From Fluviicola sp. (lineage in GTDB: Bacteria > Bacteroidota > Bacteroidia > Flavobacteriales_D > Crocinitomicaceae), in the NCBI RefSeq assembly GCF_029266855.1, contig NZ_JAQSWB010000002.1, positions 62,001 through 126,000 on the forward strand: DNA of 64,000 nucleotides, given 5' to 3'. This document shows, piece by piece, positions 54,711 through 62,244 of the stretch. Position 1 is the stretch's first letter; each line of letters starts with the position of its first letter. A model generated the notes under the pieces. That model had not been told where the DNA came from, searched no databases, and worked only from the letters and a program-made list of their open reading frames with translations. Both the position numbers and the translations under genes were made by a program.

Positions 54711-55430
54711 TTACAATTTCACTTCCATTGGAACTTCCATGAGCAGGAGCGTAGAGTCTTTCGTGATATGCAAAGTTACGGATGAAGTATCCATTATTCC
54801 TAATGCATCCCGACGATTTAACTGTTGTCCGTCGATTACAGAACTTCCTTCAATCTGCATCACATATAAACCGTTAGCCGGATTTTTGAATTCGTAAGTA
54901 AGCGTTTTGTCCTCAGTAAATTTCCCCATGTGAAACCAGGCATCCTGGTGGATCCAGACTCCCGCATCGTCTTTGTCGGGCGAAAGGATCTGAACGAACT
55001 CGTTCGGATGTTCATTCACAGCGATCTTTTGCTGATCGTAACGCGGTTCTACATTGCGTTTGTTCGGGAAGAGCCAGATCTGGAATAATTTCAGGTCCTG
55101 GTCTTCATTCGGGTTGAATTCGGAATGCTGTACACCTGTTCCGGCGCTCATTACCTGGATTTCCCCGGCGTTGATAGTTGCACTGTTCCCCATAGAATCT
55201 TTGTGCGCAATTGCTCCTTCCAAAGGGATCGTGATGATCTCCATATTGTCGTGAGGATGTGTTCCAAATCCCATTCCCGGTGAAACAGTGTCGTCGTTCA
55301 ATACGCGCAGCGTGCCGAAGTGAACTCTGTCCGGGTTGTACCAAGAAGCGAAGCTAAAAGAATGTTTAGCGTTCAGCCAGCCATGGTTGGCGTGACCTCT
55401 TGAGTTTTCTGAATGGAAGATTGTTTTCAT
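54711..55430 (-). CDS. Pirin-family bicupin (YhhW-like)
   Basis: The start at 55430 is fixed by a perfect AGGAG about 8 bp upstream, unusual in this phylum; the 12 extra codons before it include the Shine-Dalgarno itself. The N-terminal cupin carries the metal ligands in FGTHPHDNMEIITIPLEG (two His, one Glu) and QHSEFNPNED (His). The second cupin (about 150-235) lacks them. YhhW-type pirins act as quercetin dioxygenases or redox sensors. It is the first gene of the pirin-nitroreductase operon. Confidence 0.93.
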   Translation of the reverse strand: MKTIFHSENSRGHANHGWLNAKHSFSFASWYNPDRVHFGTLRVLNDDTVSPGMGFGTHPHDNMEIITIPLEGAIAHKDSMGNSATINAGEIQVMSAGTGVQHSEFNPNEDQDLKLFQIWLFPNKRNVEPRYDQQKIAVNEHPNEFVQILSPDKDDAGVWIHQDAWFHMGKFTEDKTLTYEFKNPANGLYVMQIEGSSVIDGQQLNRRDALGIMDTSSVTLHITKDSTLLLMEVPMEVKL

Positions 55431-55588
55431 ATTATATTCTCCTTTTTGGATGATTTGATGAAGCAAAGATACAACTTAATTTGAATTAATTACCATGGTA
55501 AATATTATTTTATCATTTTTTAAGAATTGATTTTAATATGGGGTGCAGCGGGCTAAATCATGTATTATAATTTAACATTTATAACTAT

Positions 55589-55654
55589 ATCTATGCTTTA
55601 TCTATGCTTCATCTATGCTTCATCTATGCTTCATCCATACTGTAAATATGCTTT
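55589..55654. repeat. Six 11-bp tandem repeats
   Basis: Units of ATCTATGCTTC (three perfect copies, the rest one to four changes) follow one another at exactly 11 bp. Read on the minus strand they resemble the GATCAAGTATG units at 11.07-11.13 kb. Three more copies follow the first palindrome at 55810-55842. The unit is about one helical turn long and not a multiple of three, so it is not coding. Confidence 0.8.
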
Positions 55655-55674
55655 AACTATGGAATGTAGTGACT

Positions 55675-55980
55675 AGGGCGCTGTCCTTCGGCTTTCCTGT
55701 CCGTCAAATGACAGACAGAGCCTCAGTCTTCGTCCGCTAGCGTGTTATCCCTCGGTTTTTCCGTCTTGTGAGACGGAACCTCAGTCTTCGTCCGCCGCGG
55801 CGGACTCTTATCTATGCTTCAATCATGGTTCATTCATGCTTGAAAGACGGAGTACCTATACTAGAACTACGTTATGTCCCTCGGCTTTTCACTCTTGACC
55901 AAAGCAGATCAAACAAATGATCGCTTCGGGTCGAGTGAGACGGAGCATTAGTCTTCGTCCGCCGCGGCGGACTCTTTTGA
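55675..55980 (-). repeat. Three hairpin units of the dispersed palindrome element
   Basis: Three related units start TCC(C)TTCGGCTTT or CCCTCGGTTTTTC and end CAGTCTTCGTCCG. Each contains an internal hairpin. Units 2 and 3 end in the palindrome TCCGCCGCGGCGGA (55791-55804 and 55958-55971), followed by ACTCTT. Unit 3 holds a longer nested stem (AAGC-GATCA region with a 6-nt loop near 55900-55925). Unit 1 is truncated at CCGCTAGCG. The reverse strand matches the decayed copy at 11.1 kb. Confidence 0.8.
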
Positions 55981-56067
55981 ATAGGATTTGAGGTGCGATT
56001 AATCTTCTGATTTCTAGCAGCAACGGGGCTTGAGAAGAACAAAAATTACTTTTTTTTCAAGTTTTCC

Positions 56068-56097
56068 TTGTTAAAATGAAAATACAGTGTATCTTTG
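56068..56097 (+). promoter_or_regulatory. Promoter of tRNA-Asp
   Basis: A -33 TTG (56068-56070) and a perfect -7 box TATCTTTG (56090-56097) are 19 bp apart. Transcription should start near 56103, leaving a leader of about 70 nt before the tRNA. Confidence 0.78.
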
Positions 56098-56132
56098 CAA
56101 CGCTTTTAACGTAAAGCATTACACAATTTCTT

Positions 56133-56152
56133 AATCAGGCTGTTGCCTGATT
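56133..56152 (+). other. Perfect hairpin in the tRNA-Asp leader
   Basis: AATCAGGC and GCCTGATT form an 8-bp stem with a TGTT loop between the promoter and the tRNA. No T run follows, so it is not an obvious terminator. It may be a processing signal or a recombinase-related inverted repeat. Confidence 0.55.
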
Positions 56153-56173
56153 CGTGAAAACGGAAAGAAAATT

Positions 56174-56247
56174 GGTTTGGTAGTTCAGTTGGTTAGAATA
56201 CATGCCTGTCACGCATGGGGTCGCGGGTTCGAGTCCCGTCCAGACCG
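56174..56247 (+). tRNA. tRNA-Asp (anticodon GUC)
   Basis: The acceptor stem pairs GGTTTGG with CCAGACC (one T-G wobble), and the discriminator is G. The anticodon stem CATGC/GCATG closes the loop CTGTCAC, so the anticodon is GTC. The T arm reads CGGG-TTCGAGT-CCCG. CCA is not encoded. The gene is intact although an integrase follows 310 bp downstream; such integrases usually recombine into the 3' end of a tRNA and restore it. Confidence 0.96.
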
Positions 56248-56303
56248 CAGAAGCGGTTTCCGCAACAACGTTAAAAGCATAGCTTATATGGCTGTAAGCT
56301 TAG

Positions 56304-56340
56304 AAATCCTCAAGATGTATCAAATGTCTTGGGGATTTTG
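56304..56340 (+). terminator. Terminator-like hairpin after tRNA-Asp
   Basis: AAATCCTCAAGAT pairs with GTCTTGGGGATTT with wobble pairs and a 9-nt loop, then TTGTCTTTT. Confidence 0.65.
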
Positions 56341-56387
56341 TCTTTTATGGCAATTTCAATTCCCTTGTAAAAAGTAACTCTTGTGTT

Positions 56388-56418
56388 AACTCCGATGAAT
56401 TTTTCGGAGTTATTTTTT
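56388..56418 (+). terminator. Second terminator before the integrase gene
   Basis: AACTCCGA pairs perfectly with TCGGAGTT around an 8-nt loop and is followed by ATTTTTTG. The rest of the 310-bp gap before the integrase is AT rich with no gene. Confidence 0.75.
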
Positions 56419-56556
56419 GTCTTTTTTTACCGGACTTTTACTTTTTGTTTTATCCTATTTCCTCTAAGTTCGAAGTCCTAAAATTCCATGTTTAAAACTT
56501 TTTTTCGATTCCAAATCCCTTGCTGGGACTGGCTTGTATGCTTTGAAAATTGTTAA

Positions 56557-57831
56557 ATGACATCGATCTTAGATTCAGAAAATACGCTTCACGGGTATTA
56601 TGTAATGAAAAGAGAGATGAAAAAGAAAACAAATTTGGATCTGCCGAAAATCAATTTGCTGTTGAGATCGGAAAAAAAGATGGATGGAAGAAGCCGATTA
56701 ACTTATGTAATTCGGTTCAATGGTGAAACGATTAGAGTTGCGTCTGGTCTCACACTGAATAAAGAGGATTGGAATAGTAAGAAACGAGATATTACGGGAA
56801 GTGGGGACGACGCTTGGCGAGTACGAATGAAGACACGTGCTAAAATGGCTGAGTTTGATAAGTATATGCGCAATTATGAAGCGATGGGTGGAACTATTAC
56901 CCGATTGGTGATTGAAGATTTCTTTAATGATAAGCGTTACGATGATTTTTATTGCTACTATGAAACTGTCATTGAGAGAAGAAATGATCTAAAAGCCCCG
57001 ACACGCGAAAAGTATGCTCTCTGCTTGAAAGTATTGAAGGATTACTGTAAAAGAAGTAAGATAAACAAAGTGAAATTTGTTGACATAACACCGGCTTTCT
57101 TGTCTGATTTTGATAATTACTTAGTTTATAATCTTGATGTTGCTGATGCGACAGCGAATAACTATCATAAATGCTTGAAGTATGTATTTAATAGAGCGAT
57201 TGTTGATGGAATCATGACTGTCTCTCCATACAAGGGATTTAAACCGATTAAGACAGAGGAACGTGCTGGAAGAGAAGCCTTGACTTTAGAAGAGGTGGAA
57301 AGTATAACGCATTTGGATATTCCTGAAAGCGAACGTTTGATGATTCGTATTCGAGACTATTTTGTTTTCCTATTGAATACCGGACTTCGTTTCCGTGAAT
57401 TGTTTGAATTAAGTACGGAGAAATTAAAGTCAGAGGAAATTGTTCGGGAGAATGGTGAAAAGGAATTGGTAACGAGCATACTTGTTCGTGCTACGAAGAC
57501 AGAGAAAACATATTGGGTACCTCTTAATGCAAGGGCAAGAAGAATTCTATTGCGCTATCGCACGAATAATGGATTAGAGGATGGATTGATTTTCCGTGAA
57601 GTTAAGAACCAAGTGTTTAACCGTAAACTTAAGATGATTGCTGCCCTTGCAGGAATTAAGAAAGACATGATTAGTCATTTGGGACGACATAGCTTTGCAA
57701 CCAACTTGCGAAGAAATGATGTTTCGTTGGAGGATGTTTCTGAATTATTGGGGCATAGTAGTACGAAAATGACAAAACGTTACGCGAAGGTAGATATGGG
57801 GCATTTGAGTAAAGCGGTTAACCGTCTATAA
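56557..57831 (+). CDS. Tyrosine recombinase (integrase) of the Bacteroidota mobile-element type
   Basis: An N-terminal arm-binding domain (about 20-105, YVIRFNGETIRVASGLTLNKEDWNSKKRDI) and a SAM-like core-binding domain (about 125-225) precede the catalytic domain. All active residues are visible: Arg278 (NTGLRFREL), Lys314 (RATKTEK), His374 and Arg377 (SHLGRHSF), His400 (LLGHSS) and Tyr409 (TKRYAKVD). A start at 56602 (MKREMKKK) is also possible. It lies next to tRNA-Asp and reads away from it, the usual layout for integration into the tRNA 3' end. Its last bases overlap the convergent regulator gene by six bases. Confidence 0.93.
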   Translation: MTSILDSENTLHGYYVMKREMKKKTNLDLPKINLLLRSEKKMDGRSRLTYVIRFNGETIRVASGLTLNKEDWNSKKRDITGSGDDAWRVRMKTRAKMAEFDKYMRNYEAMGGTITRLVIEDFFNDKRYDDFYCYYETVIERRNDLKAPTREKYALCLKVLKDYCKRSKINKVKFVDITPAFLSDFDNYLVYNLDVADATANNYHKCLKYVFNRAIVDGIMTVSPYKGFKPIKTEERAGREALTLEEVESITHLDIPESERLMIRIRDYFVFLLNTGLRFRELFELSTEKLKSEEIVRENGEKELVTSILVRATKTEKTYWVPLNARARRILLRYRTNNGLEDGLIFREVKNQVFNRKLKMIAALAGIKKDMISHLGRHSFATNLRRNDVSLEDVSELLGHSSTKMTKRYAKVDMGHLSKAVNRL

Positions 57832-58059
57832 ATCCTGAAAAAATTCTGCTAAACTGATCTTGTGAATATCCAGTATTTTGAGGAGGGTTTTGAGAGTTGC
57901 GTTTGTTCCGCTCTCGACCCTCCAATACTGAACCCTATTTAAATTATGGTCATAGGCAAAACTCTCTGCGCTCGTGTAGTTCGCTTTGATCCGTAACTCC
58001 TTGATTTTCTTTGCAACAAGAAGGATTCGTTTGTCTTGTATGTCTGCCCCTTTTTCCAT
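57826..58059 (-). CDS. Cro/CI-type helix-turn-helix regulator
   Basis: The 77-residue protein is almost entirely one XRE domain: LVAKKIKELRIKANYTSAESFAYDHNLNRVQYWRVESGTNATLKTLLKILDIHKISLAEFF, with the five-helix spacing of lambda Cro. It is divergent from the secreted-protein gene at 58138 and convergent on the integrase. It probably controls the genes on one or both sides. A short inverted repeat in the divergent gap (58101-58112) is a candidate binding site. Confidence 0.85.
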   Translation of the reverse strand: MEKGADIQDKRILLVAKKIKELRIKANYTSAESFAYDHNLNRVQYWRVESGTNATLKTLLKILDIHKISLAEFFQDL

Positions 58060-58100
58060 TGACGGGGAGCAAGTTGCGCCATAAAACTGTAAATTGTAAC

Positions 58101-58112
58101 CGCATAAATGCG
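58101..58112. promoter_or_regulatory. Candidate operator between divergent island genes
   Basis: CGCAT-AA-ATGCG is an inverted repeat with a 2-bp spacer, placed in the 78-bp gap between the regulator and the gene it faces. Its assignment as the operator is inference. Confidence 0.35.
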
Positions 58113-58137
58113 AATTTATTTTTAGCTTAGATTCAAA

Positions 58138-58809
58138 ATGCTGAAAATGAAACGATTTGTAACTATGGTTTTTGTGGGATTTACCGTTTTTTGTATTGCC
58201 CAGAATAATGCTGTTTCCCTTGAATTTGTAAGTGAGACTAATGAAAGGGTTTTGCTAACCCCAATGAATGATTCTTTGAAAATCGAATATCCGGCTTATC
58301 GGTCAATAGCAATATTATATTTAGATACTGCTGTAATAGAAGTAGGAGGATTTGCTTTCTATTCTGGAACTTGCGGAAACTTTGAGGTCAATGTTCAATT
58401 TATCGAAGAAAGTGAATGTGCCATTGATTCGGAGTGTAAAGAATTAAACTTGGGCTTATGTAAATTGAAAGAAACAAATCCATTTAAAGTTGGTAATTCT
58501 TCCTCTCCAGGAAATGATAAAAACGATAGGAGCGGTTCGGGTTCGGCAAGGAATAGGAAGATGATTCGTAAACCAAATACTGATGCTATTCAGAGTGATG
58601 AAACTTGCATAATCGTTTTGAGAATAAATGTCGACGGTGAAGGAAACATAGTTGGTGTTCCTATCGCAGATCGAAGTCAAACTACCACTACAAACTCTGC
58701 TTTGATCAAAAAGGTAATTGAAGTCGTTAAGAAGGAAACGAAATACGCCAAAGCAAATGGAAAAGCAATGGAGAGCATGACGATCCGAATAAAATTAACC
58801 GCTAGTTAG
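58138..58809 (+). CDS. Secreted protein with TonB-C-like domain
   Basis: A signal peptide (cleavage near CIAQN) is followed by a beta-rich N-terminal half with four Cys, a Ser/Gly/Asn linker (NSSSPGNDKNDRSGSGS) and a C-terminal domain (about 155-220). That domain, IVLRINVDGEGNIVGVPIADRSQTTTTNSALIKKVIEVVKKETKY, has the alternating pattern of the TonB C-terminal domain. No membrane helix is present, so it cannot act as a normal TonB. A start at 58147 is also possible. Its role on the island is unknown; it may be a chromosomal-type passenger. Confidence 0.6.
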   Translation: MLKMKRFVTMVFVGFTVFCIAQNNAVSLEFVSETNERVLLTPMNDSLKIEYPAYRSIAILYLDTAVIEVGGFAFYSGTCGNFEVNVQFIEESECAIDSECKELNLGLCKLKETNPFKVGNSSSPGNDKNDRSGSGSARNRKMIRKPNTDAIQSDETCIIVLRINVDGEGNIVGVPIADRSQTTTTNSALIKKVIEVVKKETKYAKANGKAMESMTIRIKLTAS

Positions 58810-58908
58810 ATTATTATTCCAAACTGCAATCTAAATACTTTTAATTCTGCTATTCATAATTGGCTTAAAATAGCTAGATTCAGCATTAAACCATATCACT
58901 ACGAAACA

Positions 58909-59835
58909 ATGAATAGGTATTTAGATATAGAAGATCGAAATGAAGATTACAATTTTATTCAAAAAGAAACCTTTAGAGCCGAAAAGGGAATTCGAGCAAT
59001 AGGTATTATGTACCATGATCATTCGAACGACCGCAAATCTTATGATAATGTTTTCCGCTTAAAGGATAATATTGAATATAGATTAATGGCTGCAACCCAC
59101 CAATACTTAGTGTTTCTTAGAGAGTTGGCATTATCTGAAAGAACTTTACACGAAAGATACATGGAGAATCCAAACAGCTTATATGAAGTTGTTCCTGGGA
59201 GAAACCCATATCTTATAAAAGTTGAAACGGAACTTTCTTCAATATTTGACAGCATTGTTTTTCATTTATCTTCTGTCTTTGATTATTTAAGCCATTCTGT
59301 TTGTTATATGTATTTTACAAATAAAGAAAAGACGGTTTACTGGACCAAGCTTGCAAAAACTGTTAGAGGAGAATTTAAGGATAAGTTTGATTTTTCCCTT
59401 GCTTTGGATGAAATGGATAGACGATTTGTAGGCAGGTTATATGATTATCGTTCTAGGCTTTTACATAATACTCGGGATAAACATAGATTTGACGTTTACG
59501 TTCAAAATAATGATTCTTCGGTGAGGTTAAAAATTGCTTCATCTGATTCGGTGATGAAACATTTTACGCTTGCAAAAGAAAATATTGTTGAAGGACAAGA
59601 AATTACATTGACATATCTTGCATCTTGGTTGCTTCGAAGAACGTTCATTGAAATTGAACACCTGTTGGATGCTATAAAGATTGATATTCAAAAAAATTCC
59701 CACTTTCAAAAAAATGTTAGGGAGCCAAAACCGCAATTCGGGGATTCATTATTTACGATAGCAATTGCAGAACCCGGTACACCTTTCTTACGACCCGTTT
59801 CTGACGGAATATGGGAAGATTATAAATCAGAATGA
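58909..59835 (+). CDS. HEPN-like protein, first gene of the AbiH operon
   Basis: The 308-residue protein is helical and contains YDYRSRLLHNTRD, where Arg181-x4-His186 matches the RX4-6H catalytic signature of HEPN RNases, placed at the start of a helix as expected. The helix bundle around it (VFHLSSVFDYLSHSVCYMYF upstream, LASWLLRRTFIEIEHLLDAI downstream) fits the four-helix HEPN fold. The Asn usually found after the Arg is replaced by Ser. It is not assigned to a named HEPN subfamily. It ends four bases before the AbiH gene, so the two form a unit. Confidence 0.6.
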   Translation: MNRYLDIEDRNEDYNFIQKETFRAEKGIRAIGIMYHDHSNDRKSYDNVFRLKDNIEYRLMAATHQYLVFLRELALSERTLHERYMENPNSLYEVVPGRNPYLIKVETELSSIFDSIVFHLSSVFDYLSHSVCYMYFTNKEKTVYWTKLAKTVRGEFKDKFDFSLALDEMDRRFVGRLYDYRSRLLHNTRDKHRFDVYVQNNDSSVRLKIASSDSVMKHFTLAKENIVEGQEITLTYLASWLLRRTFIEIEHLLDAIKIDIQKNSHFQKNVREPKPQFGDSLFTIAIAEPGTPFLRPVSDGIWEDYKSE

Positions 59836-59839
59836 TTGT

Positions 59840-60757
59840 ATGAATCCTATTGAAAAGCTATATGTTATTGGGAACGGGTTTGACCTACATCATGGTATCC
59901 GATCTTTGTATACAGACTTTAAATTGTACTTAGAAGAAAAGGATAATGAGTTAATTGAAGCTCTTGAGAAGTACTTTATTGCGGATTATCTTTGGTCGGA
60001 TTTCGAAGCTACATTGGCTGATTTAGATACTGAGGAAATAGTTGATGAATGTTTAATGTATTTTGAATCTTACGGTGTTGATGATTGGAGTGATGCATAC
60101 CACCATTCTTACCAATATGAAGTGCAAAAGAGAATTGATATTCTTACGAGCAAAATGAAAGAACGATTTACAGAATGGATTATTCAACTTGAAATTCCTT
60201 CAGTATTAGATGAACTCGTTTGCCTTGACCGAGAAGCCTATTATATAAATTTTAACTACACTTCTACGCTTCAACGATTGTATAAAATTCCTGAAAGCAG
60301 AATTCTACATATTCATAATAAAGCTGTTGACTTAAATTCTACACTAATCTTAGGGCATAGTCGCGATCCTAACGAGCAAGATAATCTTTCAGGATATAAT
60401 GATGAAGACACAGATGTTAGGATAGCGGAAGGAAACGAGATATTGGATAAGTATTTTGAAGAAACATATAAATCGACGAATACAATAATAAAAGAGAATA
60501 ACTCCTTGTTCCGAAACTTGGCTAATGTTCGTGAAATCTTTGTTTTAGGACACTCTTTATCTTTGGTTGATCAACCATACTTTGCGGAAATCGTTCGTAA
60601 CATAGATACTACTTCTGTAAAATGGACGATTAGCTATTATAGTAGCAAAGCTATCGGAAGTTACGAAGCTGTCATGACAAAATTAGGGATCGATCCAATG
60701 TTAATCCAATACAAGAGAATTGGTGAAATTGGTACAATGCAATTGTCTATATTCTGA
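59840..60757 (+). CDS. AbiH-family abortive-infection protein
   Basis: The start at 59840 (MNPIEKLYVIGNGFDLHHGI) matches the family N terminus; the longer frame from 59765 would run back into the HEPN gene. The AbiH hallmarks are the Rossmann-like LYVIGNGFDLHHGI (GNGFD at 11-15), SLYTDFKLYL, LWSDFEATLADLD, YYINFNYTSTLQRLY, the HIHNKAVDL-LILGHSRD pair, and EIFVLGHSLSLVDQPYF near the end. AbiH from Lactococcus blocks phage growth by an unknown mechanism. It sits 14 bp before a DUF3800 gene. Confidence 0.9.
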   Translation: MNPIEKLYVIGNGFDLHHGIRSLYTDFKLYLEEKDNELIEALEKYFIADYLWSDFEATLADLDTEEIVDECLMYFESYGVDDWSDAYHHSYQYEVQKRIDILTSKMKERFTEWIIQLEIPSVLDELVCLDREAYYINFNYTSTLQRLYKIPESRILHIHNKAVDLNSTLILGHSRDPNEQDNLSGYNDEDTDVRIAEGNEILDKYFEETYKSTNTIIKENNSLFRNLANVREIFVLGHSLSLVDQPYFAEIVRNIDTTSVKWTISYYSSKAIGSYEAVMTKLGIDPMLIQYKRIGEIGTMQLSIF

Positions 60758-60771
60758 TTCTTTTAACCACC

Positions 60772-61842
60772 ATGAAAATGAAAAACAATTTAGAAGAACT
60801 AACTATTTATTGCGATGAATCTGGATTTACTGGAGATGATTTGCTGAAAGAAGACCAGCCATATTTTATTTATTCGGCAGTAAATATGACCGAAAAAAAT
60901 CTAACGGAAATTAAAGATTATATTGAGCGCAATTACAATTTACAAGGTGGGGAGATAAAAGGCAAAAATATTGTAACACGTGCTGCAGGGCAAAAGGTAA
61001 TTAAATACATTTTTGAAAAATATGCACATCTTGCAAGATTGGTGTTTCATGATAAAAAGTACGCTCTTGCGGGAAAATTAGTTGAGTATGGTATTGAACC
61101 GTATTTAAAGTCAAATGAGTTATTCTACAAATCTGAACTACATATTTACCTTGCTTCTGGTTTTTACTTGGATCTAAAATTGAAACATGAATCTGCCGAG
61201 CGATTATTCGAAGACTTTGTAGCTTTAGCAAGAAGGCAACTTACATTTGAAGATTCTCTGTTTGCTAGTAAATCTAAATTATCGGGTCAACTAAATTGGA
61301 TGTTTGAAATAATCCGCCATAAACCGGAAATCATGTTAAATGAATTGAACTATGATGATACTTCTCCTCAGTCCAACTGGCTACTTGATCTTACGACAAC
61401 TTCCTTGTTTGGTCTGTTAACAGAATGGTCTAAAAACAACGAAATACTGGAAGTAATTTGCGATGATTCTAAGGTGTTTAACAACAGTTCTATTATCGAA
61501 TCATATAATAGTATGGGACTGAATAATCGACGGTCGGATTTCTTGGGTACACCAATCGGTTTTAACCTGAAAAAAGATATTGTAAATAAAAGTTCGAAGG
61601 ATGAAATCGGATTGCAAATTGCCGACTTGTTTTCTGCAACGCTAAATTATTGTCTAAAGAATAGAGAATTGGAATTCAGCAAATCAATTCTGAAAATAGT
61701 TCATGAGACTTGTATATGCACTCCCGAATCATTTTGCTTAATGCCAACGATACAGGAAAATGTTAAAGAATACACCGATGAGAAACTAGTGTTTTACCAC
61801 CAATTTATGTATAAGATTTATGTTGATGCGATGAGTTTATAG
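60772..61842 (+). CDS. DUF3800 protein (RNase H-like fold), third gene of the operon
   Basis: The family signature is clear: the first strand with YCDESGFTGDDL (Asp15, Glu16), an EIKGKNI turn, LARLVFHDKKYAL, and the C-terminal DEIGLQIADLFSATLNY (Asp285). These acidic residues are placed as in RNase H-like nucleases, though activity is unproven for most members. DUF3800 genes are often found in mobile elements and near defence genes. A start at 60778 is also possible. A 112-bp gap with no gene follows. Confidence 0.85.
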   Translation: MKMKNNLEELTIYCDESGFTGDDLLKEDQPYFIYSAVNMTEKNLTEIKDYIERNYNLQGGEIKGKNIVTRAAGQKVIKYIFEKYAHLARLVFHDKKYALAGKLVEYGIEPYLKSNELFYKSELHIYLASGFYLDLKLKHESAERLFEDFVALARRQLTFEDSLFASKSKLSGQLNWMFEIIRHKPEIMLNELNYDDTSPQSNWLLDLTTTSLFGLLTEWSKNNEILEVICDDSKVFNNSSIIESYNSMGLNNRRSDFLGTPIGFNLKKDIVNKSSKDEIGLQIADLFSATLNYCLKNRELEFSKSILKIVHETCICTPESFCLMPTIQENVKEYTDEKLVFYHQFMYKIYVDAMSL

Positions 61843-61953
61843 GAATAAAGGAGTTTTCTTTAATTTCTAATGAGCTGTACAAATTGAACTTTCTTATTTG
61901 AAATGATCGATTAATGCTTTGATCTTTCTGCTATGCCATAGATATTCGTTCTG

Positions 61954-62244
61954 ATGAAAAAAGGAAAGAAAAAAGATGTTCTGACATTGATTGAAGGAGA
62001 CATTGTAAATGCAAAATTGATAAACACTTTCCGTGGACTGGGTATAGACGCGGATATGTATCTTACTGATTCTTCGGAGGTGATTTTTCGAATGCTTAAA
62101 ATACAGAATCCCGAAGAAGAGTTGCTTGAAGGCTATTTTGAACTGCTACGATTAGGTGATAGAATCGACTTTTCCAATTCGAGGCATGAAGCAAGGAAGC
62201 TAGCTAAAAGAATCTACTCACTAATTTGTCAGGATTCTTGTTGA
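61954..62244 (+). CDS. Small island protein of unknown function
   Basis: The 96-residue basic/acidic protein has no membrane helix or known motif (DVLTLIEGDIVNAKLINTFRGLGIDADMYLTDSSEVIFRML, then EARKLAKRIYSLI). Small proteins of this look are frequent in Bacteroidota mobile elements next to replication or mobilisation genes. Its 3' end overlaps the convergent gene at 62229 by 16 bp. No function is proposed. Confidence 0.5.
   Translation: MKKGKKKDVLTLIEGDIVNAKLINTFRGLGIDADMYLTDSSEVIFRMLKIQNPEEELLEGYFELLRLGDRIDFSNSRHEARKLAKRIYSLICQDSC

Noticed and set aside
55589-55842. Possible CRISPR array from short repeats
   Set aside because: Units are 11 bp, adjoining and without spacers, and no cas genes are near.
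56177-56377. Open frame of 66 codons over tRNA-Asp
   Set aside because: It is the tRNA read as protein plus the following terminator.
56388-56556. attL direct repeat of the tRNA 3' end in this window
   Set aside because: I searched by eye for the tRNA 3' sequence to the right of the integrase and found no copy up to 64 kb.
58138-58809. Protein as a functional TonB
   Set aside because: There is no membrane helix or Pro-rich spanning region; only the C-terminal part resembles TonB.
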